DNA of 64,000 bases from positions 248,001 through 312,000 of the forward strand of contig NZ_JACHHZ010000006.1 of assembly GCF_014202975.1 (NCBI RefSeq). The letters are read 5' to 3'. The position numbers and the translations under genes are program-made. The stretch's first letter is position 1, and each line of letters opens with the position of its first letter. Source of the stretch: Povalibacter uvarum (GTDB lineage Bacteria > Pseudomonadota > Gammaproteobacteria > Steroidobacterales > Steroidobacteraceae). The notes under the pieces are model-generated. The model saw only the letters and a list, made by a program, of their open reading frames with translations, was not told the DNA's origin and did no database searches. This document shows positions 54,380 through 63,062 of this stretch, in pieces.

Positions 54380-55738
54380 ATGAGGATGCGGCTTGCTCCA
54401 AGCGGCGTGATGCTGGCGACACTGGGCGCCGGCGCTGCAATCGCGCTGGTGGCCCTGATCGGCGGTTTCTCTGCAGCCGGAGTCGCTGTATTCGCCGCGC
54501 TGTGGTTCGGATCACTCGCGACACTCGGCCTCGCTGACTACGCGTTGTCGAAGCGCGCGTGGGACGCGGCTGCTGTGACCATGACGCGTCATCTGCCTGC
54601 GGCGTTCGCGTTGGGCGTGCAAAAGCGCGTGCAGTTGCATTTCACTGTGAGCGGCCAGTATCCCTGGCAAGTGCGCCTCCACGATCATGCGGATGCGACA
54701 GTTACCACCGACGGCCTTCCCGCAGCGGTGGAACTCATTCCCGAGAAGCTGACGGTCGTCGAATACGCAGCCGGCCCCACACGTCGCGGCACCGCTGCAT
54801 TCGCACCGGCGGACATCGCGATCCGGTCGCGGCTCAGGCTGTGGGAAATTCTCGAAAGGATCGGCGAGACGGAGCACCGCCGGGTGTATCCGGACTTCGC
54901 GCAGGTTGCCCGCTACGCGTGGCTGGCGGGCGACCGGCGACTCGCGGAGATCGGTATCAAGACCTACCTCCAGCGCGGAGAAGGCACCGACTTCAAGCAG
55001 CTCTCCGAATACCGGATCGGCGATCCCGTGCGTCACATCGACTGGAAGGCGACCCTGCGCTCGGAAAAGCTGGTCGTGCGCCAGTTCCAGAACGAGAGAG
55101 ACCAGTGCGTCATCCTCCTGATCGACTGCGGTCGCCGCATGCGGGCGGACGACAAGCAACAGGGAATCGGCGCGGGACACTTCGATCAGGTTCTGAATGC
55201 CACCATGCTGCTCACCTACGTCGCGCTGCGCCAGGGCGACGCCGTCGGAGCGATGACCTTCGGCACTCCACCAGGCGAGGAGCGCTGGTTCGCCCCCCGC
55301 AAGGGAGCCGCAACATTGAACGCTTTGATGGGCGAGCTCTACGCAGTCCAGCCGACACCCACGCACTCGGACTACCTGCTTGCCGCGCAGGATCTGTTGC
55401 GACGACTGCGAAAGCGGGCGCTCGTGATCTTCATCACGAACTTCCGCGACGAAGATACGGGTGAGCTGGAGCAGGCACTGCGTCTGCTGCGATCCCGGCA
55501 TCTCGTGCTCACCGCGAGCCTGCGCGAACGTGCGGTGGGTGAACTGATCGCACAGCCCATCAGTACGGTGGAATCAGCACTGGATGTCGCGAGCGCGCAT
55601 CTCTACGAACAGGGGCGCCGTACCGCGTTCAACCAGATTGCCGCTCGCGATGCGTTGATGGTCGACGCCGAGCCACAGCGACTCGGCGTCGAGCTGGTGA
55701 ATCGCTATCAGGCCGTCAAGAAGGCCGGAATGATCTGA
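54380..55738 (+). CDS. DUF58 domain protein
   Basis: A 452-residue protein: two N-terminal helices (VMLATLGAGAAIALVALIGG, AAGVAVFAALWFGSLA), a beta domain, and the DUF58 signature FKQLSEYRIGDPVRHIDWKA near 213-232 with LVVRQFQNERDQ. A vWA-like fold follows; its metal motif reads ILLIDCGRRM, so the usual D-x-S-x-S is degraded. DUF58 proteins are partners of MoxR ATPases. Last gene of the cluster; convergent with cystathionine gamma-lyase (6-bp gap). Confidence 0.92.
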   Translation: MRMRLAPSGVMLATLGAGAAIALVALIGGFSAAGVAVFAALWFGSLATLGLADYALSKRAWDAAAVTMTRHLPAAFALGVQKRVQLHFTVSGQYPWQVRLHDHADATVTTDGLPAAVELIPEKLTVVEYAAGPTRRGTAAFAPADIAIRSRLRLWEILERIGETEHRRVYPDFAQVARYAWLAGDRRLAEIGIKTYLQRGEGTDFKQLSEYRIGDPVRHIDWKATLRSEKLVVRQFQNERDQCVILLIDCGRRMRADDKQQGIGAGHFDQVLNATMLLTYVALRQGDAVGAMTFGTPPGEERWFAPRKGAATLNALMGELYAVQPTPTHSDYLLAAQDLLRRLRKRALVIFITNFRDEDTGELEQALRLLRSRHLVLTASLRERAVGELIAQPISTVESALDVASAHLYEQGRRTAFNQIAARDALMVDAEPQRLGVELVNRYQAVKKAGMI

Positions 55739-55744
55739 AGGCGC

Positions 55745-56908
55745 TTACTGCAACGCATCGCCCAGATCGGCGATCAGGTCTTCGACATCTTCGATGCCCA
55801 CCGACAGCCGCACCAGCGAGTCGTCGATCCCCAGTTCCTTGCGCTTGTCGGCAGGAATGGACGCGTGCGTCATGAGCGTGGGATGGTCGACGAGGCTTTC
55901 CACGCCGCCCAGGCTCTCGGCGATCGTGAAAATACTCAGGCGTTCGAGGAATGTCTTCGTCTCCGCGAGTCCGCCTTTGACGAAGAACGTCACGATGCCG
56001 CTCGACCCGTTCTTCATCTGGCGCTTGGCGAGCTCATGCTGCGGATGGCTCGGCAGGCCGGGATAGAGCACGCGGCTGACCTTCGGATGCTTCTCGAGCC
56101 ACTGCGCAATCTGGATCGAGCTCTCGCTCGTCTGGCGCATGCGCAGCGGCAGCGTCTTCAGGCCGCGCAGAGCGAGGAAGCTGTCGAACGGGCCGCTGAT
56201 ACCGCCAACGGCGTTCTGCAGGAAGCCGATCTTGTCCGCGAGCTCGCTGCTCGCCGCCACGGCAATACCGCCAACCATGTCCGAGTGACCGTTGAGATAC
56301 TTCGTCGCCGAATGCACGACGATGTCCGCGCCGAGCTCGATCGGCCGCTGGATCCACGGACTTGCGAACGTGTTGTCGACGACGGTGAGGATGCCGCGCT
56401 TGCGGGCAAACTCCGCGACCTGCGCGATGTCGACCAGCCGCAGCGTCGGGTTGGTCGGCGTTTCGATCCAGATCAGCTTCGTCTCGGGACGCACCGCCGC
56501 GGCGAGCGCTTCGGGTTTCGAAAGATCCGCGAAGGTGATGTCCAGGTTGGCCGTGCGACGACGCACGCGCTCGAACAAACGGAACGTGCCGCCGTACAGG
56601 TCGTCCATCGCGACGATGTGACTGCCTGCATCGAGCAGTTCGATGACAGTACTGGTCGCCGCCATCCCCGACGCGAAGGCGAAGCCGCGCACACCACTCT
56701 CGAGATCGGCGATGCAACGCTCCCACGCATTGCGCGTCGGATTGCTGGTACGCGAATAGTCGTACCCCTTGTGCACGCCCGGGCTGGACTGTGCGTAGGT
56801 CGACGTCGTGTAGATCGGCGGCATCACCGCGCCCGTGGAGGGATCGGGTGACTGGCCGGCGTGAATGGCGCGTGTGGCGAAACCGAGGCGGCGGGTGGAT
56901 GAGGACAT
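55745..56908 (-). CDS. Cystathionine gamma-lyase/synthase-type PLP enzyme
   Basis: A 387-residue Cys/Met metabolism PLP enzyme. PLP-Lys203 is in HSATKYLNGHSD; FASGMAATSTVIELL, YDYSRTSNPTRNA and SLGGVESLVDHPTLMTH are the usual blocks. The neighbouring cystathionine beta-synthase gene suggests reverse transsulfuration: cystathionine split to cysteine. The gamma-synthase activity cannot be ruled out by sequence alone. The ATG at 56908 is preceded by GATGAGGA-like sequence in reverse orientation only, and no strong ribosome site is seen. Confidence 0.9.
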   Translation of the reverse strand: MSSSTRRLGFATRAIHAGQSPDPSTGAVMPPIYTTSTYAQSSPGVHKGYDYSRTSNPTRNAWERCIADLESGVRGFAFASGMAATSTVIELLDAGSHIVAMDDLYGGTFRLFERVRRRTANLDITFADLSKPEALAAAVRPETKLIWIETPTNPTLRLVDIAQVAEFARKRGILTVVDNTFASPWIQRPIELGADIVVHSATKYLNGHSDMVGGIAVAASSELADKIGFLQNAVGGISGPFDSFLALRGLKTLPLRMRQTSESSIQIAQWLEKHPKVSRVLYPGLPSHPQHELAKRQMKNGSSGIVTFFVKGGLAETKTFLERLSIFTIAESLGGVESLVDHPTLMTHASIPADKRKELGIDDSLVRLSVGIEDVEDLIADLGDALQ

Positions 56909-56949
56909 ATGTAACGAATGGATGATTGATGATGGTCAGTGGGCGGAAT

Positions 56950-57006
56950 TGTCACTCAGGGCGGCGATCCGGGTGAGACTCTTGCGTTATCACCTGATCA
57001 CTCCGC
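56950..57006. repeat. Degenerate heptad element between CGL and CBS genes
   Basis: The string CTCTTGCGTTATCACC (56979-56994) matches 15 of 16 bases of 41323-41338 in the rplY-prs element and is followed by TGATCAC and TCCGCC heptads. An imperfect inverted counterpart (GGCGGAATTG, GGGTGA) lies to its left. It looks like a decayed relative of the rplY-prs element. Confidence 0.55.
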
Positions 57007-57013
57007 CGCGACT

Positions 57014-58381
57014 TCAGCATTTCACCTGCCGGCGCAGGTAGTTCAGCACGTCCGATCGCGTAACCAGGCCGAGGAACTTGTCCCCGTCCATGACGGCCGC
57101 GGACGAGCGCACCTCGAGCATCGCGACCAGGTTGTTCATGGACGTGCTCTTGTCGACGCGCAGGAACGCTTTGGTCATCGCGTTGCGCACCGGCTCGTTG
57201 AAACATTCCGGGCGACCGAACGCGAACCGCAGGATGTCGTCTTCGGTGACGATGCCGATCAGCTTGTCGTCGTCCATCACCGGCAGCTGCGAGAAACCTG
57301 CATTGCGCAGACGATTGTGTGCAGTCGTCAACGCATCGTCCGGACCCACCGTGATCGTCGCGCGCTGGCCATGAGGCCGTCCGATCAGGTCGCGCAGATC
57401 GCCGAAGGTCTCGCGCTGCGTGAACCCCTGGTCTTCCATCCAGAAATCGTTGAAGAGCTTGGAGAGATAGCGGGCGCCCGTATCGCAGGCGAGCGTGACG
57501 ACGCGCTTCGGTGTCTTCTGTTCGCGGCAATAGCGCAACGCAGCGGCCAGGAGTGTTCCGGTCGACGAACCCGCGAGCACGCCCTCCTTCTGCAGCAGCT
57601 CGCGTGCAGTGGAGAAGGATTCGCCATCGGGAATCCGGTACGCGCGCTTCGTCAGCGAGAAATCGCAGATCGCGGGAATGAAATCCTCGCCGATGCCCTC
57701 GACGAGCCACGACCCCTTCTGCGTCATCTTGCCGGTATCGATGTACTCCTTGAGGATCGAGCCCTGCGGGTCGGCGAGCACGAGTTCGACATGCGGCGCG
57801 TGCTTCTTGAAGTAGGCCGCAAGGCCCGCGATGGTGCCGCTCGAGCCGACGCCCACGACGATGGCGTCGACATTCTGCTTCATCTGCTCCCAGATTTCCG
57901 GCGCGGTGGTTTCTTCGTGCGCCTTGGGATTGTCGGGATTGGCGAACTGGTTGATGAAATAGGCGCCCATCTTCTTCGCGATGGCCGCGCCGAGATCCTG
58001 GTAGTACTCGGGATGGCCCTTGCCGACATCGGACCGCGTCAGTACGACTTCCGCGCCCATCGCGCGCAGGTTGAAGATCTTTTCCTGGCTCATCTTGTCC
58101 GGCAGCACCAGGATCATTCGATAGCCTTTCTGTGCCGCGACGAGCGCGAGCCCCAGGCCGGTGTTGCCGGCCGTCGCCTCGACGATCGTGTCGCCCGGCT
58201 TGAGCTGGCCGCGCTTTTCTGCTTCCTGGATCATGGAGAGCCCGATGCGATCCTTGATCGATCCGCCCGGATTCATCATCTCGAGCTTCAGGAACAGCTC
58301 GCAGGGACCGGTGTCGAGGCGGTTGATCCTGATCATCGGCGTACGGCCGATCATTTCGAGCGCATTGGAATAGACGTGCAT
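57014..58381 (-). CDS. Cystathionine beta-synthase
   Basis: A 455-residue fold-type II PLP enzyme with C-terminal CBS domains. PLP-Lys43 is in NPGGSIKDRIGLSM; ATAGNTGLGLALVAAQKGY and GSSGTIAGLAAYFKK bind cofactor and substrate. Two CBS domains (about 335-450: DDALTTAHNRLRNAGFSQLP, SMNNLVAMLEVRSSAAVMD) are usual for cystathionine beta-synthase and may sense a nucleotide or SAM. It makes cystathionine from homocysteine and serine. ATG at 58381. A much longer frame continues upstream but runs antisense through prmC and is not used. Confidence 0.93.
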   Translation of the reverse strand: MHVYSNALEMIGRTPMIRINRLDTGPCELFLKLEMMNPGGSIKDRIGLSMIQEAEKRGQLKPGDTIVEATAGNTGLGLALVAAQKGYRMILVLPDKMSQEKIFNLRAMGAEVVLTRSDVGKGHPEYYQDLGAAIAKKMGAYFINQFANPDNPKAHEETTAPEIWEQMKQNVDAIVVGVGSSGTIAGLAAYFKKHAPHVELVLADPQGSILKEYIDTGKMTQKGSWLVEGIGEDFIPAICDFSLTKRAYRIPDGESFSTARELLQKEGVLAGSSTGTLLAAALRYCREQKTPKRVVTLACDTGARYLSKLFNDFWMEDQGFTQRETFGDLRDLIGRPHGQRATITVGPDDALTTAHNRLRNAGFSQLPVMDDDKLIGIVTEDDILRFAFGRPECFNEPVRNAMTKAFLRVDKSTSMNNLVAMLEVRSSAAVMDGDKFLGLVTRSDVLNYLRRQVKC

Positions 58382-58401
58382 TGAGAAAGACTCCGGGAGG
58401 G

Positions 58402-58440
58402 GCTGCTGGCGACTGGCTGCTGGCCAGATCGGATGGCCAG
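58402..58440. repeat. Heptad repeats (CTGGCNN units) between CBS and prmC
   Basis: The segment carries CTGGCGA, CTGGCTG and CTGGCCA heptads. The last one pairs in a hairpin: CTGGCCA (58420-58426) with TGGCCAG (58434-58440). It lies in the divergent gap between the CBS gene and prmC. Confidence 0.6.
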
Positions 58441-58495
58441 GGCGGACGCGGATCGCGCGGATCGGATAATCTGTGCGTCGATTGTACGTGACTTG

Positions 58496-59374
58496 ATGCG
58501 CCCAATGCCCGCCGCCGATTCCTCGCAAACCATTTCCGATGCGCTGCATACCGCAACCACGATGCTGTCGCGCACTTCCCCTTCCGCCCGACTCGACGCC
58601 GAGCTGCTGCTCGAGCACGTAACGGGGCTTTCGCGCACGGCTTTTCGCAGCGCACCTGAGCGACAGCTCCCGCCGAAGGCCGGGTGGTCGTACCAACAGC
58701 TCATCAAGCGCCGGCTGCAGGGCGAGCCTGTTGCATACATTCGCGGACAGCAGGAATTCTGGTCGCTGCTGCTCGAAGTCACACCCGCGGTCCTCATTCC
58801 GCGACCGGAGACCGAACTCGTCGTCGAGCGCGCGCTCGCACATTCCGCGAAGGACGCTGCCATCGACGTCGCCGATCTGGGCACTGGGAGCGGCGCCATC
58901 GCAGTCGCGATCGCGCACGAACGACCGGCCGCGCGTCTCGTTGCCGTCGATGCGTCGAAGCCCGCGCTCGAGATTGCAATGCGCAACCTCGCACGACTGC
59001 AGGTCGCCAACGTTACGTTGCTGCACGGAAGCTGGTTCGCGCCGCTCGAAGGTCGTCGCTTCGACCTCGTCGTGTCGAATCCCCCTTACATCGCGAGCGA
59101 AGATCCGGATCTCGCGCCGGACGTCCGCCGCAACGAACCGGGGATGGCATTGATCAGCGGACGCACCGGGCTCGAAGCCATCGAACACATCGTTGGCACG
59201 GCGCCCGATCACCTCGCACCCGGCGGCTGGCTCATCCTCGAACACGGCTGGAAACAAGCGCCCGCGGTCAGCGACTTGCTTGTGCGCGCAGGCTTCAGTC
59301 ACGTAACCTCACACACCGATCTGGCCGGCCACCAACGGGTAACAGAGGGAAGCTGGATGGCGGATAGCGGATAG
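58496..59374 (+). CDS. prmC: Release factor glutamine methyltransferase
   Basis: A 292-residue SAM methyltransferase that methylates the GGQ glutamine of release factors. The signature VVSNPPYIASEDPDL has NPPY at 195-198; SAM site VADLGTGSGAIAVAIA and the N-terminal helical domain (LDAELLLEHVTGLSR) fit PrmC. I chose the ATG at 58496 (MRPM); the next at 58505 is an alternative, and no strong ribosome site exists. The C-terminus SWMADSG and its TAG are encoded by GGATAGC heptads of the following repeat. Confidence 0.94.
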   Translation: MRPMPAADSSQTISDALHTATTMLSRTSPSARLDAELLLEHVTGLSRTAFRSAPERQLPPKAGWSYQQLIKRRLQGEPVAYIRGQQEFWSLLLEVTPAVLIPRPETELVVERALAHSAKDAAIDVADLGTGSGAIAVAIAHERPAARLVAVDASKPALEIAMRNLARLQVANVTLLHGSWFAPLEGRRFDLVVSNPPYIASEDPDLAPDVRRNEPGMALISGRTGLEAIEHIVGTAPDHLAPGGWLILEHGWKQAPAVSDLLVRAGFSHVTSHTDLAGHQRVTEGSWMADSG

Positions 59375-59436
59375 CGGATGGGTGAAGACGCTCCGCTGTT
59401 TCCATTCCGACCCATCCGCTATCCGCTATCCAACTT
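59355..59436. repeat. Heptad inverted repeat element (GGATRGC units), prmC-ppiB
   Basis: The left arm has four heptads (GGATGGC, GGATAGC, GGATAGC, GGATGGG; 59355-59382); the right arm (59411-59436) has three inverted heptads plus AACTT. Its spacer starts TGAAGACGCTCCGCTGTTTC, and 21 spacer bases (59383-59403) recur in inverted orientation at 60009-60029 with one difference. Its right end is 14 bp from the ppiB ATG. Confidence 0.9.
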
Positions 59437-59450
59437 CTTCAGGTACTCCC

Positions 59451-59954
59451 ATGCTCGAATTCAAAACCTCCAAAGGCACCTTCACTGTCCAGCTGTTCGA
59501 CAAGCAGGCGCCGATCAGCGCTGAAAACTTCCGCAAGTACGCCGAGGACGGCTACTTCGACGGCACGGTTTTCCATCGCGTGATTCCGGGGTTCATGGTG
59601 CAGGGCGGTGGAATGACCGCTGACCTCAAGCCCAAGGCCGGTCAGCGGCCGGCGATCAAGAACGAAGCGACCAACGGTCTCAAGAACAAGCGCGGCACGC
59701 TGTCGATGGCGCGCACGAGCGACATCAACAGCGCCACCTCGCAGTTCTTCATCAACGTCGTCGACAACGATTTCCTGGATCACAAGGGTGCCGCGAATTT
59801 CGGCTACGCCGTCTTCGGCCGCGTCGATTCCGGCATGGAAGTGGTCGATGCCATCGTCGGCGTGAAAACCGGCAGCAAGGGCGGCCACCAGGATGTGCCC
59901 GTCGAGCCGATCACGATCGAGTCGGTGACGGTGGTTCCTGACAAGGAGGCTTGA
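59451..59954 (+). CDS. ppiB: Peptidyl-prolyl cis-trans isomerase, cyclophilin type
   Basis: A 167-residue cytoplasmic cyclophilin: FDGTVFHRVIPGFMVQGGG (catalytic Arg), SMARTSDINSATSQFFINV and NFGYAVFGRVDSGMEVVD. There is no signal peptide, so it is PpiB rather than PpiA. The ATG at 59451 is preceded by an AGGT site within the repeat leader. The gene is bracketed by two heptad elements in opposite orientation. Confidence 0.95.
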   Translation: MLEFKTSKGTFTVQLFDKQAPISAENFRKYAEDGYFDGTVFHRVIPGFMVQGGGMTADLKPKAGQRPAIKNEATNGLKNKRGTLSMARTSDINSATSQFFINVVDNDFLDHKGAANFGYAVFGRVDSGMEVVDAIVGVKTGSKGGHQDVPVEPITIESVTVVPDKEA

Positions 59955-59971
59955 GGGCACGAGGAGCCATA

Positions 59972-60071
59972 AGAAGTTGGATGGCGGATAATGGATGGCG
60001 GATAGGCCGGAAACAGCGAAGCGTCTTCACCCATCCGCCATCCGCTATCCGCTATCCGCTATCCAACTTCT
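59972..60071. repeat. Heptad inverted repeat element (GGATRGC units), ppiB-mtgA
   Basis: The left arm (59972-60006) has AGAAGTT then four heptads of type GGATRGC or GGATAAT; the right arm (60030-60071) has five heptads, inverted, ending with the complement AACTTCT. The spacer 60009-60029 is the inverse of the 59383-59403 spacer (20 of 21 bases). It ends 2 bp before the mtgA ATG, with no ribosome site between. Confidence 0.9.
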
Positions 60072-60073
60072 CA

Positions 60074-60766
60074 ATGCGCCGTATATCCCGCATCGCCGGC
60101 TGGCTGCTGCTCAGCTGGATCGTTCTGACGGTGTCGGCGGTGCTCCTGATGCGATGGATCGATCCGCTCACGTCGGCATTCATGGTTCGTGAGCGCATCG
60201 TCGCTTCGACCTCGAAGCCGCAATACGCGGTGAGGCAGCGATGGGTCGACGCGAAGGACATTTCGCCGCAGATGAAGCTGGCGGTGATCGCGTCCGAGGA
60301 CCAGACATTCCCGGACCACTACGGCTTCGACTTCAAATCGATCGACAAAGCACTCGACGAACGCGAGAGCGGCCGGCGTGTGCGGGGCGCGAGCACGATC
60401 TCGCAGCAGGTCGCGAAAAATCTGTTTCTCTGGTCCGGCAAGAGCTGGATCCGCAAAGGACTCGAGGCCTACTTCACGGTGCTGATCGAGACGCTCTGGC
60501 CCAAGGAGCGGATTCTCGAGGTGTACCTGAACATCGCCGAATTCGGTAAAGGCGTGTTCGGCGTGGGTGTCGCGAGCGAGACCTACTTCAAGAAGCCCGC
60601 GGTTCGATTGAACACGTACGATGCGGCACTGCTGGCAGCCGTCCTGCCGAATCCCAAACGATTGCGTGCGAACGCACCGTCGCGCTACGTGCGCTCACGC
60701 CAGGAATGGATCGTCGGTCAGATGCGCGGCCTCGGCGGCACGGCATTGCTGAAGCGGCTGGACTGA
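60074..60766 (+). CDS. mtgA: Monofunctional peptidoglycan transglycosylase
   Basis: A 230-residue GT51 glycosyltransferase with one N-terminal membrane anchor (IAGWLLLSWIVLTVSAVLL). It has the catalytic Glu in LAVIASEDQTFPDHYGFD, GASTISQQVAKNLFLW and YLNIAEFGKGVFGV, standard motifs for lipid II polymerisation without a penicillin-binding domain. The ATG at 60074 follows the inverted repeat immediately, so the leader is the repeat arm. Convergent with the next gene (1 bp between stops). Confidence 0.95.
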   Translation: MRRISRIAGWLLLSWIVLTVSAVLLMRWIDPLTSAFMVRERIVASTSKPQYAVRQRWVDAKDISPQMKLAVIASEDQTFPDHYGFDFKSIDKALDERESGRRVRGASTISQQVAKNLFLWSGKSWIRKGLEAYFTVLIETLWPKERILEVYLNIAEFGKGVFGVGVASETYFKKPAVRLNTYDAALLAAVLPNPKRLRANAPSRYVRSRQEWIVGQMRGLGGTALLKRLD

Positions 60767-60767
60767 A

Positions 60768-62075
60768 TCAGGGCCCCGCTTCGACCGCAACGGAAGCCGC
60801 GATCTTCGGCGCTGCCGGTTTGTTCAGCGCGCTCGACAGTCTCGAAGCCGCATCCATGAACCTGTGGCCGTCGGGTGTGATGGAAGCCATCTCGATCGCG
60901 GGCAGAACGAAACGCCCCAGATTCAGTTTGCGAACGGACGCCACGATCCGCTGCTGCTCGTGCGCGTTCGCGGAATCGAAAGCGACGATGTCCCGATGCA
61001 GCTGGCGCGATATCGACGGCATGACGATTTCCGCCCGTCCGATCATCACGCGCACGATCGTGTCGGGTCGCGGCTCGATATCGAGCGGCAGCATGCGATC
61101 GGTCCACGCAGCCGGCAGCACGTAGAGCACTCGCGTGCCCTCCTCCTCGAACCACTGATCCTTCCAGGTCTCGACCATCGCGAGCGCTTCCTTCGGGAAG
61201 AGTCCCTGGGAAATGAGCGTCGCGACCATCTCCTTCATGACACGCCCCTGCACATTGATTGCAGCGTCGAAGGGCTCGACATCGAGCTGCACGAGGCGCT
61301 CAGCGCCCGGGGTGAGCGATCCCAGCTCGTGAAAGCGCATCATGTCTTTGCGAATCGTCAGTACGAACGCCGCGGGAACCGGCTCCTCGCTCGCCAACGC
61401 AAGTGATGAATCGTCCGCCGAGACCTTCACTTTGAGCGGCGCGGATTGATATCCGATTCCGCGATAGAACAGATCACGCTCGTACTCGGCTTTGCTCCGG
61501 GCATGCGGCGACTGTGTGCGCAGAAGATTGGCGTCCGTCGCACGGGCTGCGTAGTAGTGACGCGCATGCGCGTCCTCGCGATCGCGAATCAACTCGTCGG
61601 CGCTGATTGCGTTCGACGCAGGCCCAAGAATCCGCACACCCTTCCATTCGATGATCGAGCGCCGGTCAAAGCGGGTATAGCCATCGACAGCCACGGAGTA
61701 AGGACCAATGCTGTCCGCCTGCGGATACCACTCGGTGATTCGGCCCGTCGGAAAGGACACGCGCACGTCGACATCGAGTTCCCTGTCGGAATAGAAGTAG
61801 ATGACTGGCGTCTCCATGCGCAGGACACCGACGGTCTGATCCTTCCGCGTCTGATCGACGAGCACAACGTTGGCGAAGCCGCCGTTGCGCGTCGCGCTGC
61901 TGTAGACGAAGTCAGGAAGGTCCGCCGCGATGAGCGGCTTCCAATGCTGCTGCACGCCATCGGCACCCTGGACCGAAGTGAACGTGCCCCACTCGTGGAC
62001 GATGAGACTCTCTGCGCAGTGCGCCTGCGAAACCGCGCTCAGCAGCGCACATGCCAGGAATTGCCGGATGTCCAT
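60768..62075 (-). CDS. Exported hypothetical protein with VHEWGTFTSV motif
   Basis: A 435-residue protein with a signal peptide (FLACALLSAVSQAHCAE). The N-terminal motif LIVHEWGTFTSVQGADG recurs in a family of exported proteins found in diverse bacteria, function unknown. Later parts are mixed alpha/beta (VLRMETPVIYFYSDRELDVD, WFEEEGTRVLYVLPAAW, IGRAEIVMPSISRQL). No catalytic motif is recognised. The start at 62075 fits the signal peptide. A strong hairpin (62110-62136) lies between it and msrA. Confidence 0.8.
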   Translation of the reverse strand: MDIRQFLACALLSAVSQAHCAESLIVHEWGTFTSVQGADGVQQHWKPLIAADLPDFVYSSATRNGGFANVVLVDQTRKDQTVGVLRMETPVIYFYSDRELDVDVRVSFPTGRITEWYPQADSIGPYSVAVDGYTRFDRRSIIEWKGVRILGPASNAISADELIRDREDAHARHYYAARATDANLLRTQSPHARSKAEYERDLFYRGIGYQSAPLKVKVSADDSSLALASEEPVPAAFVLTIRKDMMRFHELGSLTPGAERLVQLDVEPFDAAINVQGRVMKEMVATLISQGLFPKEALAMVETWKDQWFEEEGTRVLYVLPAAWTDRMLPLDIEPRPDTIVRVMIGRAEIVMPSISRQLHRDIVAFDSANAHEQQRIVASVRKLNLGRFVLPAIEMASITPDGHRFMDAASRLSSALNKPAAPKIAASVAVEAGP

Positions 62076-62109
62076 GAGCCAACCCTCTCGAGTCGCCTGA
62101 ACCCCTCAT

Positions 62110-62136
62110 CGACGGGCCGCGTTGCGCGGCCCGTCG
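62110..62136 (-). terminator. 12-bp stem hairpin between msrA and the VHEWGTF gene
   Basis: CGACGGGCCGCG (62110-62121) and CGCGGCCCGTCG (62125-62136) form a perfect stem with a 3-base loop (TTG). It lies 16 bp past the msrA stop. No T-run follows, so termination is likely but unproven. Confidence 0.65.
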
Positions 62137-62151
62137 GAAAACGCATCAACC

Positions 62152-62808
62152 TTACTGTTCGACCGCGAGACCGATCGGGCACGTCACGCCCGTACCGCCG
62201 ATACCGCAGTAGCCCTTCGGATTCTTCGCCAGGTATTGCTGGTGATAATCCTCGGCGTAGTAGAACGTCGGCGCGTCCTCGATCTCAGTCGTGATCGCCG
62301 CAGCGTGACCCGCTTTGCGCAGCGCCTCGCCGTAGCGCTCACGGCTCGCTTCCGCCGCAGCTCGCTGTTCAGCATCGTAAGGATAGATGCCGGACCGGTA
62401 CTGGGTGCCGACGTCGCCGCCCTGCCGCATGCCCTGGGTCGGATCGTGCGATTCCCAGAACACCTTCAGCAGCTCGTCGTACTCGATGTCCTTCGGGTCG
62501 TAGATGACGAGCACGACTTCGTTGTGCCCGGTGTAGCCGCTGCAAACTTCCTCGTACGTGGGATTCGGCGTCGATCCGGCGGCATAACCGACGGCCGTGC
62601 TGTAAACGCCGGGCAACTGCCAGAACTTGCGCTCGGCGCCCCAGAAGCAGCCGAGCCCGAACATCGCCTTTTTCAGTCCCTGCGGAAACGGCGCGACGAT
62701 GCGGTTGCCGTTGACGTAATGCTGATGGGGAACGGACATCGAAGCGTCCCGGCCCGGCAGGATGTCGGCCGAATCGGGCATGACAGCTTTCTTGCGGAAC
62801 GAATACAT
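62152..62808 (-). CDS. msrA: Peptide methionine sulfoxide reductase A
   Basis: A 218-residue MsrA. Catalytic Cys54 is in [51 protein letters not shown] and [14 protein letters not shown] are the family blocks; C-terminal Cys pair ([14 protein letters not shown]) likely act as resolving thiols. It reduces the S-form of methionine sulfoxide. The ATG at 62808 gives a short N-terminal extension; 62739 is another possible start. It is followed by a strong hairpin. Confidence 0.95.
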   Translation of the reverse strand: MYSFRKKAVMPDSADILPGRDASMSVPHQHYVNGNRIVAPFPQGLKKAMFGLGCFWGAERKFWQLPGVYSTAVGYAAGSTPNPTYEEVCSGYTGHNEVVLVIYDPKDIEYDELLKVFWESHDPTQGMRQGGDVGTQYRSGIYPYDAEQRAAAEASRERYGEALRKAGHAAAITTEIEDAPTFYYAEDYHQQYLAKNPKGYCGIGGTGVTCPIGLAVEQ

Positions 62809-62900
62809 GGGTGACCTCGACAGGGGACGATGGCGGTCAGTGAGGGAAGACTACGGAGATTGACTTGATGGGGGCAATGGGGCGGGTTTCACCCCCGGCT

Positions 62901-62967
62901 GTCACCCCCGCGAAGGCGGGGGGTCCAGCTTGGCGACCGGATGGATCCCCGCTTTCGCGGGGATGAC
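62901..62967. repeat. Paired REP-like hairpins upstream of msrA
   Basis: The first copy, 62901-62927 (CCCCCGC-GAAG-GCGGGGG stem), and the second, 62943-62967 (ATCCCCGC-TTTC-GCGGGGAT stem), are inverted with respect to each other, with a 15-bp spacer. This is the widespread GTCATCCCCGCGAAAGCGGG-type intergenic repeat in a tail-to-tail pair. Confidence 0.8.
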
Positions 62968-63062
62968 GGACTTGCACTTGATCGCTCCGCCCGGAGTGCT
63001 ATAGATGCGGTCGACCACGGGAAAAACCAGCGCTCCCGGCGCGACGAAGTCGTCAGGTAGTC

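Noticed and set aside
57014-59302. A 762-residue minus-strand frame extending the CBS gene through prmC
   Set aside because: Only the part after the ATG at 58381 resembles cystathionine beta-synthase. The rest is antisense to prmC, which has an intact NPPY motif.
59951-60073. N-terminal extension of mtgA across the heptad element
   Set aside because: The extension is a translation of the repeat; the membrane anchor and family similarity begin at 60074.
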